Assembly: GCA_964499935.1 (NCBI GenBank)
Contig: CAZCMS010000001.1
Span: forward strand, 558,001 to 622,000
Length of the DNA stretch: 64,000 nt
Source of the DNA: CALBGR01 sp964499935
GTDB lineage: Bacteria > Patescibacteriota > Saccharimonadia > Saccharimonadales > UBA4665
Direction: 5' to 3'
In this document: piece after piece, positions 16,387 to 25,516 of the stretch
Position numbering within the stretch: position 1 is the first letter of the stretch
Layout: every line of letters starts with the position of its first letter
Made by a program: the position numbers and the translations under genes
Notes under the pieces: model-generated
Database searches by the model: none
Seen by the model: the letters and a program-made list of their open reading frames with translations, nothing else
What the model was told of the DNA's origin: nothing

Positions 16387-18966
16387 TTATTTTAGAAAAT
16401 ATTTTTGGACGTTTACGATATCTCGGTTGAGCCAGTCTACGCGGTTTTGAATTTCCTCAAAACCAATTTCGATATTTCGTCGTAGCATTTGTTGATCGAG
16501 CTTTGGAGTAAAGAAGTAGGCAAAGCGCTTTTGCCATTCTGCGCTTGCGCATACGGATGCAGCAAATCGGGGCCAGTAATCGTAGGAATTACCTTTGCCG
16601 TATGTATTTTCGATCCATTGCCAGTTTTCTTCCATCCAGTCCCACGCGCTCGTACGGACGTATCGATTGCGCAGTAAATAAAACACCCAACGATCGGCGT
16701 CTTGGGGCCGTAGCACCGAAGCATCTGTTACGGATTGCAATACTCTGTCTGCAACTTCAGGCGATCGAGTTGCAGTAATGGCGCCAGCGATATCACGTTG
16801 CAGGTCGCTATTGTTTGTCTGGGCATGGAGATCAAACAGGTAGTCTACGGCTCCATCTACATTTTCTTTGACTGCGACAGAAAATACTATGCCACGCAAC
16901 TCGGCCGAGACAACGCTAGTGTCAGACTTATATGCATCAAATAATTCTAAGGCGTGTTTTACAATCTCGGGCTGCTCTGCATACGCGCCAAGTCCAAGTA
17001 TTGTTGCACGAAGTTTAAGGTCTGCAGCAGAATCATTATCTCGTTCAACCCAGCCAAGTCGTTGATACTCGCTTGTCACTAGTGTACGGATCAAGGCTTT
17101 AATAGATTGTTCGAGATTCTCGTCGATTTCGATAAATCGGCGTACATCTGCAAGGGCAACAGAAATTGCGCCCCAAACTATATCAGAAGACTCATCTTTG
17201 TAGGCTTCTAGTAGCGCAAGCGTGGCTGTGATTGACTGATATCCTGCCTTTGAAAGCATAGAGCTACTCGTGAGGAGCATTAAACGATCAGTTTCTGCAA
17301 TGTTCTTACGAGCGATTTTTTCATTCAACGCATCTCGATGAGCTCCGTTTTCGTACTGTACGATATAGTGGCCTTTGCCTCCTTGATTCAACAATACAAA
17401 CTCATCTGAATCTAGAGTTAGTTCTAATGTAGGTGTATCAAGCACGGAAGGCACATCAGTACGTTCAGCAAACAATGGTATCGGCCATACTCTTGTGTTG
17501 TCCGCTTTTTTAGGGTTTTCAGAAAAATGTTTTTGCGTAAGTGTGAGCTTGTTGCCTTGCTGATCCACGGAAATAACTGGAAAACCCGATCGTTCGAGCC
17601 ACGGATTCATAAATGCACCGATATCTTTTTTGCTTGCTTCAGAGAGAGATTTCCATAAGTCTGCTCCTGATGTGTTGGAGTATGCATATTCTTTAAAGTA
17701 AGCGCGCAGTCCTTGCTTAAAATCTTCATCACCAATGTAATTCTTGAGCATGTACAGCAAGCGTCCACCCTTGGCATACACGATAGAGGGGTCAAAGATA
17801 GTGTGAATATCGTCAGGGTGATTAACGATAACTTTTACGGATTGCACACCTGGAACTGCATCGCGACGAAACGCTGAGATACCTTCGCCCGCAACAAAAT
17901 TATTCCATGATTTCCATTCTGGGAACATATGATCAACAGCATCGTATTCCATCATGTTTGCAAAGCTCTCGTTCAGCCAAAGATCATCCCACCATTTCAT
18001 AGTTACCAGGTTGCCAAACCATTGGTGAGTCGTTTCATGGGCGACAACTTCGGCAATCATTTCCTTTGCGCTCTGCGAAGAGGCTTTAGGGTCGAGAAGT
18101 AGAGCCACTTCACGATAGGTGACTAATCCCCAGTTTTCCATTGCGCCAGATGCAAAATCAGGCACTGCTACTTGGTCGTACTTTGGCAGTGGATATGGTG
18201 TATCAAAGTATTCTTCAAAATATTCGACACATCTAATGGCGGTTTCAAGTGCAAAATCGAAATGATCTTTTGGCTGCGCTACGGTGCCCCATATGCTGAC
18301 TTCTGTGCCTCTTTTTGTCTTACCTGATGTATTGTGAAGCTCGCCAATAACGAATGCTAGTAGATATGATGACATTTTAGGAGTGGTTTCAAACGTTGTT
18401 TCTACCAGATCGGGCAATGCAGTAACGGCTTTGCGTTTTTTAGCAGGCATATTGCTAAGCACCACAAGTTCTTTTGGTGTTGTAAGCGAAAGATCGAAAG
18501 TTGCTTTTGCTTCAGGTTCATCGATGCATGGAAACACTTCTCGGGCATGGTGGCTCTCGAGCTGTGTCATGAGCAGGTTCTTCTCCATGCCTTCGTGATT
18601 AAAGAAACAAGGATAGAGGCCTTCCATGTTCCGGGTGATCGGCGCATTAAACTCTAGTGTAATTGTGTATTGCCCTGGATACAGCAATACGTCACTATGT
18701 AGCCTTACTTCGTGGAGGGTATCGTGATTATTGATCCTTTCGATAGAGATTACTTCATCGCCCTTTTTGTCGTGTTTAATTACATATGCTGATGTGACGT
18801 GAAGGCCGACTTGGTGAAATGTTAGCCGTTGACTTGGTCTTCCGGTTTTCTTGCCTGTAATCTCTACTGTCCCAGAAAAGTGCATGGCTTTGCTATCGGG
18901 CATAAGAGAAAGCTTGTAGTGCTCGGGTTGAAATGTTTCGAATAATCGTTTTACGCTTTTAGTCAT
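16387..18966 (-). CDS. pepN: M1-family zinc aminopeptidase
   Basis: Removes N-terminal amino acids from peptides; useful to a cell that feeds on imported peptides. The N-terminal beta domain leads to the exopeptidase motif GAMENWG, then the zinc site HETTHQWFGNLV (HExxH at about 310-314) with the third ligand Glu in NESFAN, and a long C-terminal helical ERAP1-like domain. About 859 residues, normal for the family. No signal peptide, so cytosolic. I choose the ATG at 18966 because TACAAT lies 7 nt before it; the open frame runs on to 18993 through this box. Confidence 0.95.
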   Translation of the reverse strand: MTKSVKRLFETFQPEHYKLSLMPDSKAMHFSGTVEITGKKTGRPSQRLTFHQVGLHVTSAYVIKHDKKGDEVISIERINNHDTLHEVRLHSDVLLYPGQYTITLEFNAPITRNMEGLYPCFFNHEGMEKNLLMTQLESHHAREVFPCIDEPEAKATFDLSLTTPKELVVLSNMPAKKRKAVTALPDLVETTFETTPKMSSYLLAFVIGELHNTSGKTKRGTEVSIWGTVAQPKDHFDFALETAIRCVEYFEEYFDTPYPLPKYDQVAVPDFASGAMENWGLVTYREVALLLDPKASSQSAKEMIAEVVAHETTHQWFGNLVTMKWWDDLWLNESFANMMEYDAVDHMFPEWKSWNNFVAGEGISAFRRDAVPGVQSVKVIVNHPDDIHTIFDPSIVYAKGGRLLYMLKNYIGDEDFKQGLRAYFKEYAYSNTSGADLWKSLSEASKKDIGAFMNPWLERSGFPVISVDQQGNKLTLTQKHFSENPKKADNTRVWPIPLFAERTDVPSVLDTPTLELTLDSDEFVLLNQGGKGHYIVQYENGAHRDALNEKIARKNIAETDRLMLLTSSSMLSKAGYQSITATLALLEAYKDESSDIVWGAISVALADVRRFIEIDENLEQSIKALIRTLVTSEYQRLGWVERDNDSAADLKLRATILGLGAYAEQPEIVKHALELFDAYKSDTSVVSAELRGIVFSVAVKENVDGAVDYLFDLHAQTNNSDLQRDIAGAITATRSPEVADRVLQSVTDASVLRPQDADRWVFYLLRNRYVRTSAWDWMEENWQWIENTYGKGNSYDYWPRFAASVCASAEWQKRFAYFFTPKLDQQMLRRNIEIGFEEIQNRVDWLNRDIVNVQKYFLK

Positions 18967-19099
18967 ACATATTATTGTACGGGAGCGATTCAATTAAATC
19001 ACTCAAATAGGAATAAAATACATCATCTCAGAGATTCTGCCAGTGATGATTTAAGTTTGAACCTGAGTATCAGATTGGATTTGTTATTTATAAAGTTTA

Positions 19100-19128
19100 T
19101 ATACAAAGCGAGCAGGGTAGTGTATACT
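19100..19128 (+). promoter_or_regulatory. Promoter of nusA
   Basis: -10 TATACT at 19123-19128 with TATACA at 19100-19105 as a weak -35 (17-bp spacer). Transcription should begin near 19135, only a few bases before the hairpin at 19141. Confidence 0.55.
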
Positions 19129-19140
19129 AGTAGTTGTTCG

Positions 19141-19165
19141 GTCGGCCACAGTGGTCGACTTTTTT
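19141..19165 (+). terminator. Leader terminator (attenuator) of nusA
   Basis: GTCGGCCAC (19141-19149) and GTGGTCGAC (19151-19159) are complementary apart from one G-T pair, and TTTTTT follows at 19160-19165. The pepN gene upstream runs the other way, so the only transcript that can reach this hairpin is the nusA mRNA itself. Since NusA enhances hairpin termination, feedback control is an attractive reading. Confidence 0.6.
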
Positions 19166-19202
19166 CGTATAAGAGACTGAAAATAACAGAAAGGAAACAG
19201 TT

Positions 19203-20357
19203 ATGGACTTAGATATGAAACAATTAGCAACTGCACTTCGTGCAATTGCAGAAGAGAAAAACCTCCCAGAAGACGCGGTGCAAAGTGTTGTTGAGCAGGC
19301 GTTGGCTGCTGCATATCGTCGAGATTACGGTGATCGCGAGCAAGAAGTTCGAGTTACTATGAACTTACACACAGGCGAAGTAGATGCGTATGTCATGAAA
19401 GAAATAGTAGAGCGTGTAGGCGATCCAGCATACGAAATCAGCCTCAAGGACGCAAGTGTTATGAAAAAAGATGCCAAAATTGGTGACGAAATAGAAGTGC
19501 ACCAAAAAGTAGAAAGCTTCGGTCGTGTGGCTGCGCAGACAGCAAAGCAGGTTATCTTGCAACGCTTGCGCGAAACAGAGCGCGAAGCAGTTCTAGAAGA
19601 ATATAGCGACAAGATCGGTACTGTGATTAACGCACTCGTTTCTCGCGTAGAGGGCAACATCGTGCGCGTGGATCTCGGTAAGGCCCAGGGAATCATGCCA
19701 CGAAGTGAGCAAATCCAAGGTGAGCGTTACTACCCAGGTCAACGCCTAAAGGTATATCTAAAAGACGTAGAGCGTGGGTATCACGGACCACAATTGGTAG
19801 TATCTCGAGGTAACACTCAGTTTGTAGAGTGGCTTTTTGCAAGTGAAGTGCCAGAGATGGAGAGCGGTGCCGTAGAAATCAAAGGTATTGCGCGCGAAGC
19901 AGGCGTTCGTAGCAAAATTGCCGTACACTCGACAGTTCCTGGCGTTGATCCTGTCGGCACATTTGTAGGTGGCCACGGTACTCGAGTAAACGCTGTAGTA
20001 AGCGAAATTGGTGAGCAGGAAAAAATTGATATCACTGTGTGGAGCGACGATATCGTTACGTACATTACGCAAGCTTTGAGCCCAACGAAGGTATCTCGGG
20101 TGCAGATTGACGAAGCAAACAAAAAAGCTAAGGTAATTGTTCCTGAAGATCAATTAAGCATTGCGATTGGTAAGGGTGGTCAGAACGTACGACTTGCAAG
20201 TAAGCTCACTGGTTACGAGCTTGATATCGAGGCTGAAAAAGAAGCTGAAGTACCACAAGAGGCAAAAGCAGAAGCAAAGCCAGTAACGCAAAAGCTCAAG
20301 CGCAAGAGTGAGCTAGAAAATAGCCTACTTGAGGCAATCGAGCAACATGGCGAATAG
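19203..20357 (+). CDS. nusA: Transcription termination/antitermination factor NusA
   Basis: RNA polymerase-binding factor controlling pausing and termination. An N-terminal polymerase-binding domain (about 1-125) is followed by an S1 domain (GTVINALVSRVEGNIVRVDL) and the two KH domains, with KVIVPEDQLSIAIGKGGQNV in KH2. 384 residues, like the short NusA lacking the C-terminal acidic repeats of E. coli; a Lys/Glu-rich tail replaces them. SD AAAGGAAAC precedes the ATG. The leader carries a terminator-like hairpin. Confidence 0.95.
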   Translation: MDLDMKQLATALRAIAEEKNLPEDAVQSVVEQALAAAYRRDYGDREQEVRVTMNLHTGEVDAYVMKEIVERVGDPAYEISLKDASVMKKDAKIGDEIEVHQKVESFGRVAAQTAKQVILQRLRETEREAVLEEYSDKIGTVINALVSRVEGNIVRVDLGKAQGIMPRSEQIQGERYYPGQRLKVYLKDVERGYHGPQLVVSRGNTQFVEWLFASEVPEMESGAVEIKGIAREAGVRSKIAVHSTVPGVDPVGTFVGGHGTRVNAVVSEIGEQEKIDITVWSDDIVTYITQALSPTKVSRVQIDEANKKAKVIVPEDQLSIAIGKGGQNVRLASKLTGYELDIEAEKEAEVPQEAKAEAKPVTQKLKRKSELENSLLEAIEQHGE

Positions 20358-20397
20358 TACGAAGCAAGCCCCATAAGTAGGTCTTGAAAAATCCAAA

Positions 20398-20424
20398 TTA
20401 GCACTCTTGCAGCGAGAGTGCTAA
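20398..20424 (+). promoter_or_regulatory. CIRCE operator (HrcA site) upstream of clpC
   Basis: TTAGCACTC-N9-GAGTGCTAA, a perfect match to the CIRCE inverted repeat bound by the heat-shock repressor HrcA. The -35 box TTGCAG (20407-20412) lies in the 9-bp spacer, and the extended -10 TGC-TATTAT (20430-20435) follows at 17 bp, so bound HrcA would directly block the promoter. Confidence 0.93.
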
Positions 20425-20480
20425 TTTGCTATTATGGAATTAGCGAAAATTTAATAGCTCGCTAGAATGGTGGTAAAGAT

Positions 20481-22964
20481 ATGATGCCAAACAGCCCAGA
20501 TTTTCAAGAATTTATACAACGATTGACTAATAATGCGCATGGCAGTTTACGCCATGCTGATGAAATTGCACGTGGACTCGGGAGTGCTTATATAGGAACC
20601 GAGCATCTTTTGCTTGGAGTGCTCGCACAAGATAGCAGCATGGGGGCAAAATTATTAGAAGGTTCAGGTGTAACACTTGAACGTGCGCGTCTTGCATTAA
20701 ATATGGCGCCAAAAGCGCTTGTTATTAATATCGGCGCAAAGGGTTTGAGCGAAACCGTAAAACTCACACTTAGGATGGCGTACGATGTTGCACAGGATTA
20801 CGGGCAGGAATACTGTGGCACCGAACATATCTTATACAGCATATTAAGCCAGAAAAATGCTCGTGCAACAATCTTGCTGCGCGATATGAACGTTGATACC
20901 GAGGCATTATTGGCTGAACTCGAGCGATTCTTAAATAAACAGCAGTTTGACGAAAATAATACAGCCGGAGCTGCGCAGTCTCGTCGGAGCACTAAAAAAG
21001 GTCGCAAAACAGCACTTGATTTTTACGGAACAGATTTAACAGATCAGGCACGTAGCGGTAAGCTTGACCCTGTTGTTGGGCGAGAAAACCAAATTCGTCG
21101 CATGATAACTATTCTTAATAGACGCACAAAGAATAACCCAGTGCTTATGGGTGAGCCAGGTGTTGGTAAGACGGCAATTGTCGAAGGCTTGGCACAGCGT
21201 ATCGTTGCAGAAGATGTACCCGATAGCTTGCTCGATAAACGTATCGTAATGCTGGACCTGGCAGCAATGATCGCAGGTACGAAGTATCGTGGTGAGTTCG
21301 AAGATCGGCTTAAAAAAGTAATGTCAGAATTAGAATCTGATAATCGTACAATTGTATTTATTGACGAAATCCATCTTCTTGTAGGTGCTGGTGCTGCCGA
21401 AGGTGCTATGGATGCCGGCAATATTCTGAAGCCTGCGTTGGCGCGGCGTAAAATCCAGTTAATTGGTGCCACAACAACAGATGAATACACAAAGCACATA
21501 GAAAAAGACGCAGCGCTTGAACGTCGTTTGCAGCCTATCCAGGTGCCCCCTACAAATATATCTGAAACACTAGCAATCTTAAAAGGGCTTCGGAAACATT
21601 ACGAAGAATTTCATGGTGTGAAAATTAGCGATGAAGTATTAGACGATACTGTCGGACTTGCAGATAGATACATTAATGATCGTTTTATGCCTGATAAAGC
21701 AATTGACTTGCTCGATGAAACTGCAGCACATCTCAGAGTAGATAAGGGTAAAACTCCGCCCGAGGTGCGTCGCTTACAGAAAGAGTTGAAACTTGTGAAT
21801 GCTCGTATTGATGATGCGGTTGATGCCGAAGATTACGAAAAAGCTGCAAAAGAAAAGACGCGTGCGAGCCAAATCAATGAAGAGCTAGAAAACCTGCACG
21901 CTGCTGGCAAGGGTGCGAAACGCATAACAGTAAGCAGTGATGATGTTGCAGAAGTAGTTGCAAGAATCACCGGCGTGCCAGTCGGTAAGGTTATCCGTTC
22001 TGAAGCAAAATATCTGATTAACCTTGAGAAGAATATCCATAAACATATTATCGGGCAAGGCGAAGCCGTAAGTGCAGTTGCTCGTGCGGTAAGACGCAAC
22101 AGGTCAGGTGTGTCGAGTGGTAAGAGGCCGATCGGATCGTTTATATTCCTAGGCCCTACTGGTGTCGGAAAGACCGAGCTTACTCGGGTATTGGCACGAG
22201 AGTTCTTTGGAAGTGATGACGCACTGATCAAGATTGATATGAGTGAGTTTGGTGAACGACACAATGTTGCGCGCCTCGTCGGTGCCCCAGCAGGATATAT
22301 TGGATATGATGAGGGTGGTCAGTTAACAGACAAAGTGCGACGTCAGCCTTATAGTGTGGTGCTGTTTGATGAAATCGAAAAGGCACACCCAGAAACCTTT
22401 AACGTGTTACTGCAAATACTGGAAGACGGATATTTAAGTGATGCCAAAGGTCGTAAAATAGACTTCACTAACACGATTGTCATCATGACAAGCAACATTG
22501 GTGCTAATAAATTACAGAAAGAAGTTAATCTAGGATTTAACCTACATAATAAGATTGACCAAGATAACCTAGAAGCTTTGCACGAGTCTAACAAGGACAA
22601 GGTGTTAGACGAGTTGAAGAAAGCCATGAGACCCGAGCTACTTAATCGTATAGACAAAACCATTGTATTCCACGCGTTAACTAAAAAAGATATCCTCAAG
22701 ATTGTAGATTTACAGATACATGATCTACGAGAACGCCTGCAAAAAAGGGGTATTGGCCTAGAGGTGACGGCTGCAGGAAAACAGTATTTATTAGAGCATG
22801 GGTATGATGCAAAAAATGGTGTACGGCCACTGCGTCGGCTCATCCAGGACACCATAGAGGACCACGTATCCCTACAGCTACTAGATGAGAAATACTCTAC
22901 TGGTGATATCATTAAAGTCTCTGTTAAGAACGGTGAACTATCGTATTCCTCTAGTAGCGAATAA
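20481..22964 (+). CDS. clpC: ATP-dependent Clp protease ATPase subunit ClpC
   Basis: AAA+ unfoldase that feeds proteins to ClpP. The N-terminal Clp repeat domain (1-150) precedes two ATPase modules: Walker A GEPGVGKTA (about 223-231) with VFIDEIH, and GPTGVGKTE (about 558-566) with VLFDEIEKAHP. A UVR-like middle segment (DAVDAEDYEKAAKEKTRA, about 440-460) marks it as ClpC rather than ClpA or ClpB. 827 residues. The start is one of two adjacent ATGs (20481 or 20484); the leader is about 40 nt. Controlled by the CIRCE operator, as is clpP at 45835. Confidence 0.95.
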   Translation: MMPNSPDFQEFIQRLTNNAHGSLRHADEIARGLGSAYIGTEHLLLGVLAQDSSMGAKLLEGSGVTLERARLALNMAPKALVINIGAKGLSETVKLTLRMAYDVAQDYGQEYCGTEHILYSILSQKNARATILLRDMNVDTEALLAELERFLNKQQFDENNTAGAAQSRRSTKKGRKTALDFYGTDLTDQARSGKLDPVVGRENQIRRMITILNRRTKNNPVLMGEPGVGKTAIVEGLAQRIVAEDVPDSLLDKRIVMLDLAAMIAGTKYRGEFEDRLKKVMSELESDNRTIVFIDEIHLLVGAGAAEGAMDAGNILKPALARRKIQLIGATTTDEYTKHIEKDAALERRLQPIQVPPTNISETLAILKGLRKHYEEFHGVKISDEVLDDTVGLADRYINDRFMPDKAIDLLDETAAHLRVDKGKTPPEVRRLQKELKLVNARIDDAVDAEDYEKAAKEKTRASQINEELENLHAAGKGAKRITVSSDDVAEVVARITGVPVGKVIRSEAKYLINLEKNIHKHIIGQGEAVSAVARAVRRNRSGVSSGKRPIGSFIFLGPTGVGKTELTRVLAREFFGSDDALIKIDMSEFGERHNVARLVGAPAGYIGYDEGGQLTDKVRRQPYSVVLFDEIEKAHPETFNVLLQILEDGYLSDAKGRKIDFTNTIVIMTSNIGANKLQKEVNLGFNLHNKIDQDNLEALHESNKDKVLDELKKAMRPELLNRIDKTIVFHALTKKDILKIVDLQIHDLRERLQKRGIGLEVTAAGKQYLLEHGYDAKNGVRPLRRLIQDTIEDHVSLQLLDEKYSTGDIIKVSVKNGELSYSSSSE

Positions 22965-22993
22965 GCAGTAGAAAAGCTATAATTAAAGCACGT

Positions 22994-23977
22994 ATGGCAC
23001 AAGCGTCTCGTTTTCGTCTGATATTTTCAATATTGTGTACTATTGCTCTCTGGGGTGCAGTTATTCTTTTATTTATGTATCGCCAGTCGGTATATGATTG
23101 GTGGAGACTTCGAAATTATATTGCTCCCTCGGCGGTCGTTGCATTAGCAGATCAGACAACCATGAATGATTCTGCTCGCAGACTCTTTTATGTTTATTAC
23201 CCAAGGATCGAAGGCAGAGAGGCATTTAACGAACACTGTGGAAGTACAGAATTTACCATTGTGCTAGGGTGCTACTCGTCGGTAAAAGGAATCTTTATAT
23301 TCAAGGTGGATGACTCAAGGCTGGATGGTATAGAGCAGGTTACTGCAGCACATGAATTTTTGCATGCAGCGTATGCGCGCTTATCAAAAGACGAGAGAAA
23401 GCGTGTCGATGCACTAACGGCTAGTACCTACGATACCCTTGACAATGATCGCGTCAAAGAAACCATTGAAGAATATAGAAAGAATGACCCTTCAGTCGTG
23501 CCCAACGAATTACATTCTATACTGGGAACAGAGATGCGGAATCTGCCTGTAGAATTAGAGGATTATTACAAAAGATACTTTAACGATCGTGGTCAAATAG
23601 TCTCATTTTCGGAAGCGTATGAATCAGAATTTAGTAGTCGTAAAAATCAGGCAAAAATTTATGAAGCAGAGCTTGGTGAGCTAAAGTCGCGCATAGATGC
23701 AGGAAACACATCCCTTGAGTCAGAGCAGACAAGACTAAAGCATGATTCAAATGAAATCGAGGCAATGATGCGAGCCAATGATAGCGATACGGCTTCTCTG
23801 AACGCGCGTATTAGAAACTACAACGCTGCTGTTGATAGCTACAATCAACGTGTTCGCGAAGTGTCTGGACTTGTTGACAGTTATAACAACACGTATGAAG
23901 TGTATAAGCAAATCGTATTAGAGCAACAAGATTTATTTAAGGCAATTGATAGTCGACCTCAGCAGATTAGTCAGTAG
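22994..23977 (+). CDS. Membrane-anchored HExxH (zincin-like) protein with coiled-coil C-terminus
   Basis: 327 residues, family not recognised. One N-terminal transmembrane segment (IFSILCTIALWGAVILLFMY, about 10-29). The middle domain holds TAAHEFLHAAYARL: HEFLH (about 117-121) is an HExxH zinc-protease signature, and NELHSILGTEM, about 54 residues later, offers a possible third ligand. From about residue 215 the chain becomes a long coiled coil rich in Glu, Lys and Asn. It may be a surface metallopeptidase or an inactive relative. TATAAT at 22978-22983 lies 10 nt before the ATG. Confidence 0.7.
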   Translation: MAQASRFRLIFSILCTIALWGAVILLFMYRQSVYDWWRLRNYIAPSAVVALADQTTMNDSARRLFYVYYPRIEGREAFNEHCGSTEFTIVLGCYSSVKGIFIFKVDDSRLDGIEQVTAAHEFLHAAYARLSKDERKRVDALTASTYDTLDNDRVKETIEEYRKNDPSVVPNELHSILGTEMRNLPVELEDYYKRYFNDRGQIVSFSEAYESEFSSRKNQAKIYEAELGELKSRIDAGNTSLESEQTRLKHDSNEIEAMMRANDSDTASLNARIRNYNAAVDSYNQRVREVSGLVDSYNNTYEVYKQIVLEQQDLFKAIDSRPQQISQ

Positions 23978-24069
23978 AAAAATATAACTATGCTGACTTC
24001 ACGTTTGTAGCAGTAATTGTAGATATATTTACAGAATATTTAAGTAGTCATGCATTATAATAAAAACAT

Positions 24070-25425
24070 ATGGCAAAAAAAGAAGTTCATCAGTACGTTT
24101 GTAGTAATTGTGGTGCAATTTCAGCTGCATGGAGCGGCAGATGCTTTAATTGCGGAGAGTGGAATACTCTTATAGAGCAAACCCCTGTGGTGTTCGATAC
24201 AACCAAACAATCCTTAGGCCAGGCATTAACTCCCCGGGCACTAGATGCAGCCGTAGCGCAAGATTTTAGCCGACTCACAACTACAATAGATGAAGTAGAT
24301 ATGGTATTAGGTGGTGGTATTGTGGCTGGGAGTGTTAACTTAATTGCCGGACAGCCAGGTATAGGTAAGAGTACGTTGCTGATGCAAATTGCCCAAAAGT
24401 TGGCTCAGAAAGTACCGGTACTCTATATTAGTGGCGAAGAATCTGAGCATCAGGTCGCTTTGCGTGCGGAGAGACTCGGGGTTGTTGCACCTAATTTGCA
24501 GTTAGCAACTGCAAATTCAGCAAATGATATCGCTGCGACGATAGGGTCAGGAGATTTTAAGGTCGTGATTGTCGACTCGGTGCAAATGGTGGCGGTCAAT
24601 GAACTTTCTTCTGCTGCGGGAACTGTTAGTCAGATTACAGCCAGTACTCATATTATTAGCGCTGCAGCCAAGCAAACGAACACAGCTGTGATTCTTGTAG
24701 GGCATGTCACAAAAGAAGGTTCTATCGCAGGGCCAAAAGTACTTGAGCACGTAGTAGACGTAGTATTGCAGCTGGAAGGTGATCGATACGGTGGTCTTAA
24801 GATATTGCGAGCTGTAAAAAATAGATATGGTTCGACAAACGAAACTGGCATTTTTGAGATGAAAGATACAGGGCTTGCAGTTGTTGAAAATCCTTCTGAA
24901 ACACTACTTGCCGAACGGCAGGTAAGTGATGGTTCGATTGTTCTCGCAACCTTGGAAGGCACAAGACCGATATTGGTTGAAGTGCAAGCGTTGGTCAATA
25001 AAACCAGCTACGGCTACCCTAAGCGTGCTGCAAGTGGATTCGATCTTAATAGGCTTAATTTGCTCGTAGCTATGCTCGAAAAACGTACTAAGCTAAATCT
25101 AGCAGAACACGACATATACCTAAATATTATTGGAGGCATCAAAGTCAGTGAGCCTGCTGCAGACTTAGCCATATGTATGGCAATAGGAACGGCAGCGAAA
25201 GGTATGCAACTTAGCGGGAATGTAGTGGTATTTGGTGAAGTTGGTTTACTAGGGGAAGTCCGCCATGTTCCGTTTGTCGAAAAGAGACTTAGCGAAGCAA
25301 AGAAATTAGGTTTTGAGGGTGCAATAGGACCCAGAACAAAAGGGTTAAATGCATCACAGGCAAAACAATTACATACCGTTACAGATGTACGTGGTGCGCT
25401 CAATCAGTTTTTACAAAAAGATTAA
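24070..25425 (+). CDS. radA: DNA repair protein RadA (Sms)
   Basis: RecA-related ATPase acting in recombination-intermediate processing. An N-terminal C4 zinc finger is intact (C11, C14, C25, C28). Walker A is GQPGIGKST (about 94-102), the RadA-specific KNRYGS motif is present, and a C-terminal Lon-protease-like domain follows (VSEPAADLAICMAIG). 451 residues, normal. A TATAAT box ends 8 nt before the ATG, predicting a leaderless mRNA. It ends at a bidirectional terminator shared with the convergent pbp gene. Confidence 0.96.
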   Translation: MAKKEVHQYVCSNCGAISAAWSGRCFNCGEWNTLIEQTPVVFDTTKQSLGQALTPRALDAAVAQDFSRLTTTIDEVDMVLGGGIVAGSVNLIAGQPGIGKSTLLMQIAQKLAQKVPVLYISGEESEHQVALRAERLGVVAPNLQLATANSANDIAATIGSGDFKVVIVDSVQMVAVNELSSAAGTVSQITASTHIISAAAKQTNTAVILVGHVTKEGSIAGPKVLEHVVDVVLQLEGDRYGGLKILRAVKNRYGSTNETGIFEMKDTGLAVVENPSETLLAERQVSDGSIVLATLEGTRPILVEVQALVNKTSYGYPKRAASGFDLNRLNLLVAMLEKRTKLNLAEHDIYLNIIGGIKVSEPAADLAICMAIGTAAKGMQLSGNVVVFGEVGLLGEVRHVPFVEKRLSEAKKLGFEGAIGPRTKGLNASQAKQLHTVTDVRGALNQFLQKD

Positions 25426-25475
25426 CAAGATAATTTTTCTACTGATTAGGGTGCTTCGTTGATTTAGTAAAAAGT

Positions 25476-25511
25476 AAAAAGCCCGACGAATTTTCGAACA
25501 GGCTTTTTTTT
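25476..25511. terminator. Bidirectional terminator between radA and the PBP gene
   Basis: AAAAAGCC at 25476-25483 and GGCTTTTTTTT at 25501-25511 flank a 17-nt loop that contains its own small CGAA/TTCG stem. The A-run on one side and the T-run on the other serve the two convergent genes. Confidence 0.85.
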
Positions 25512-25516
25512 AAGGT

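Noticed and set aside
22349..23002. Minus-strand ORF of 217 codons over the end of clpC
   Set aside because: Ser-rich antisense shadow of the conserved ClpC ATPase domain; no SD or promoter.
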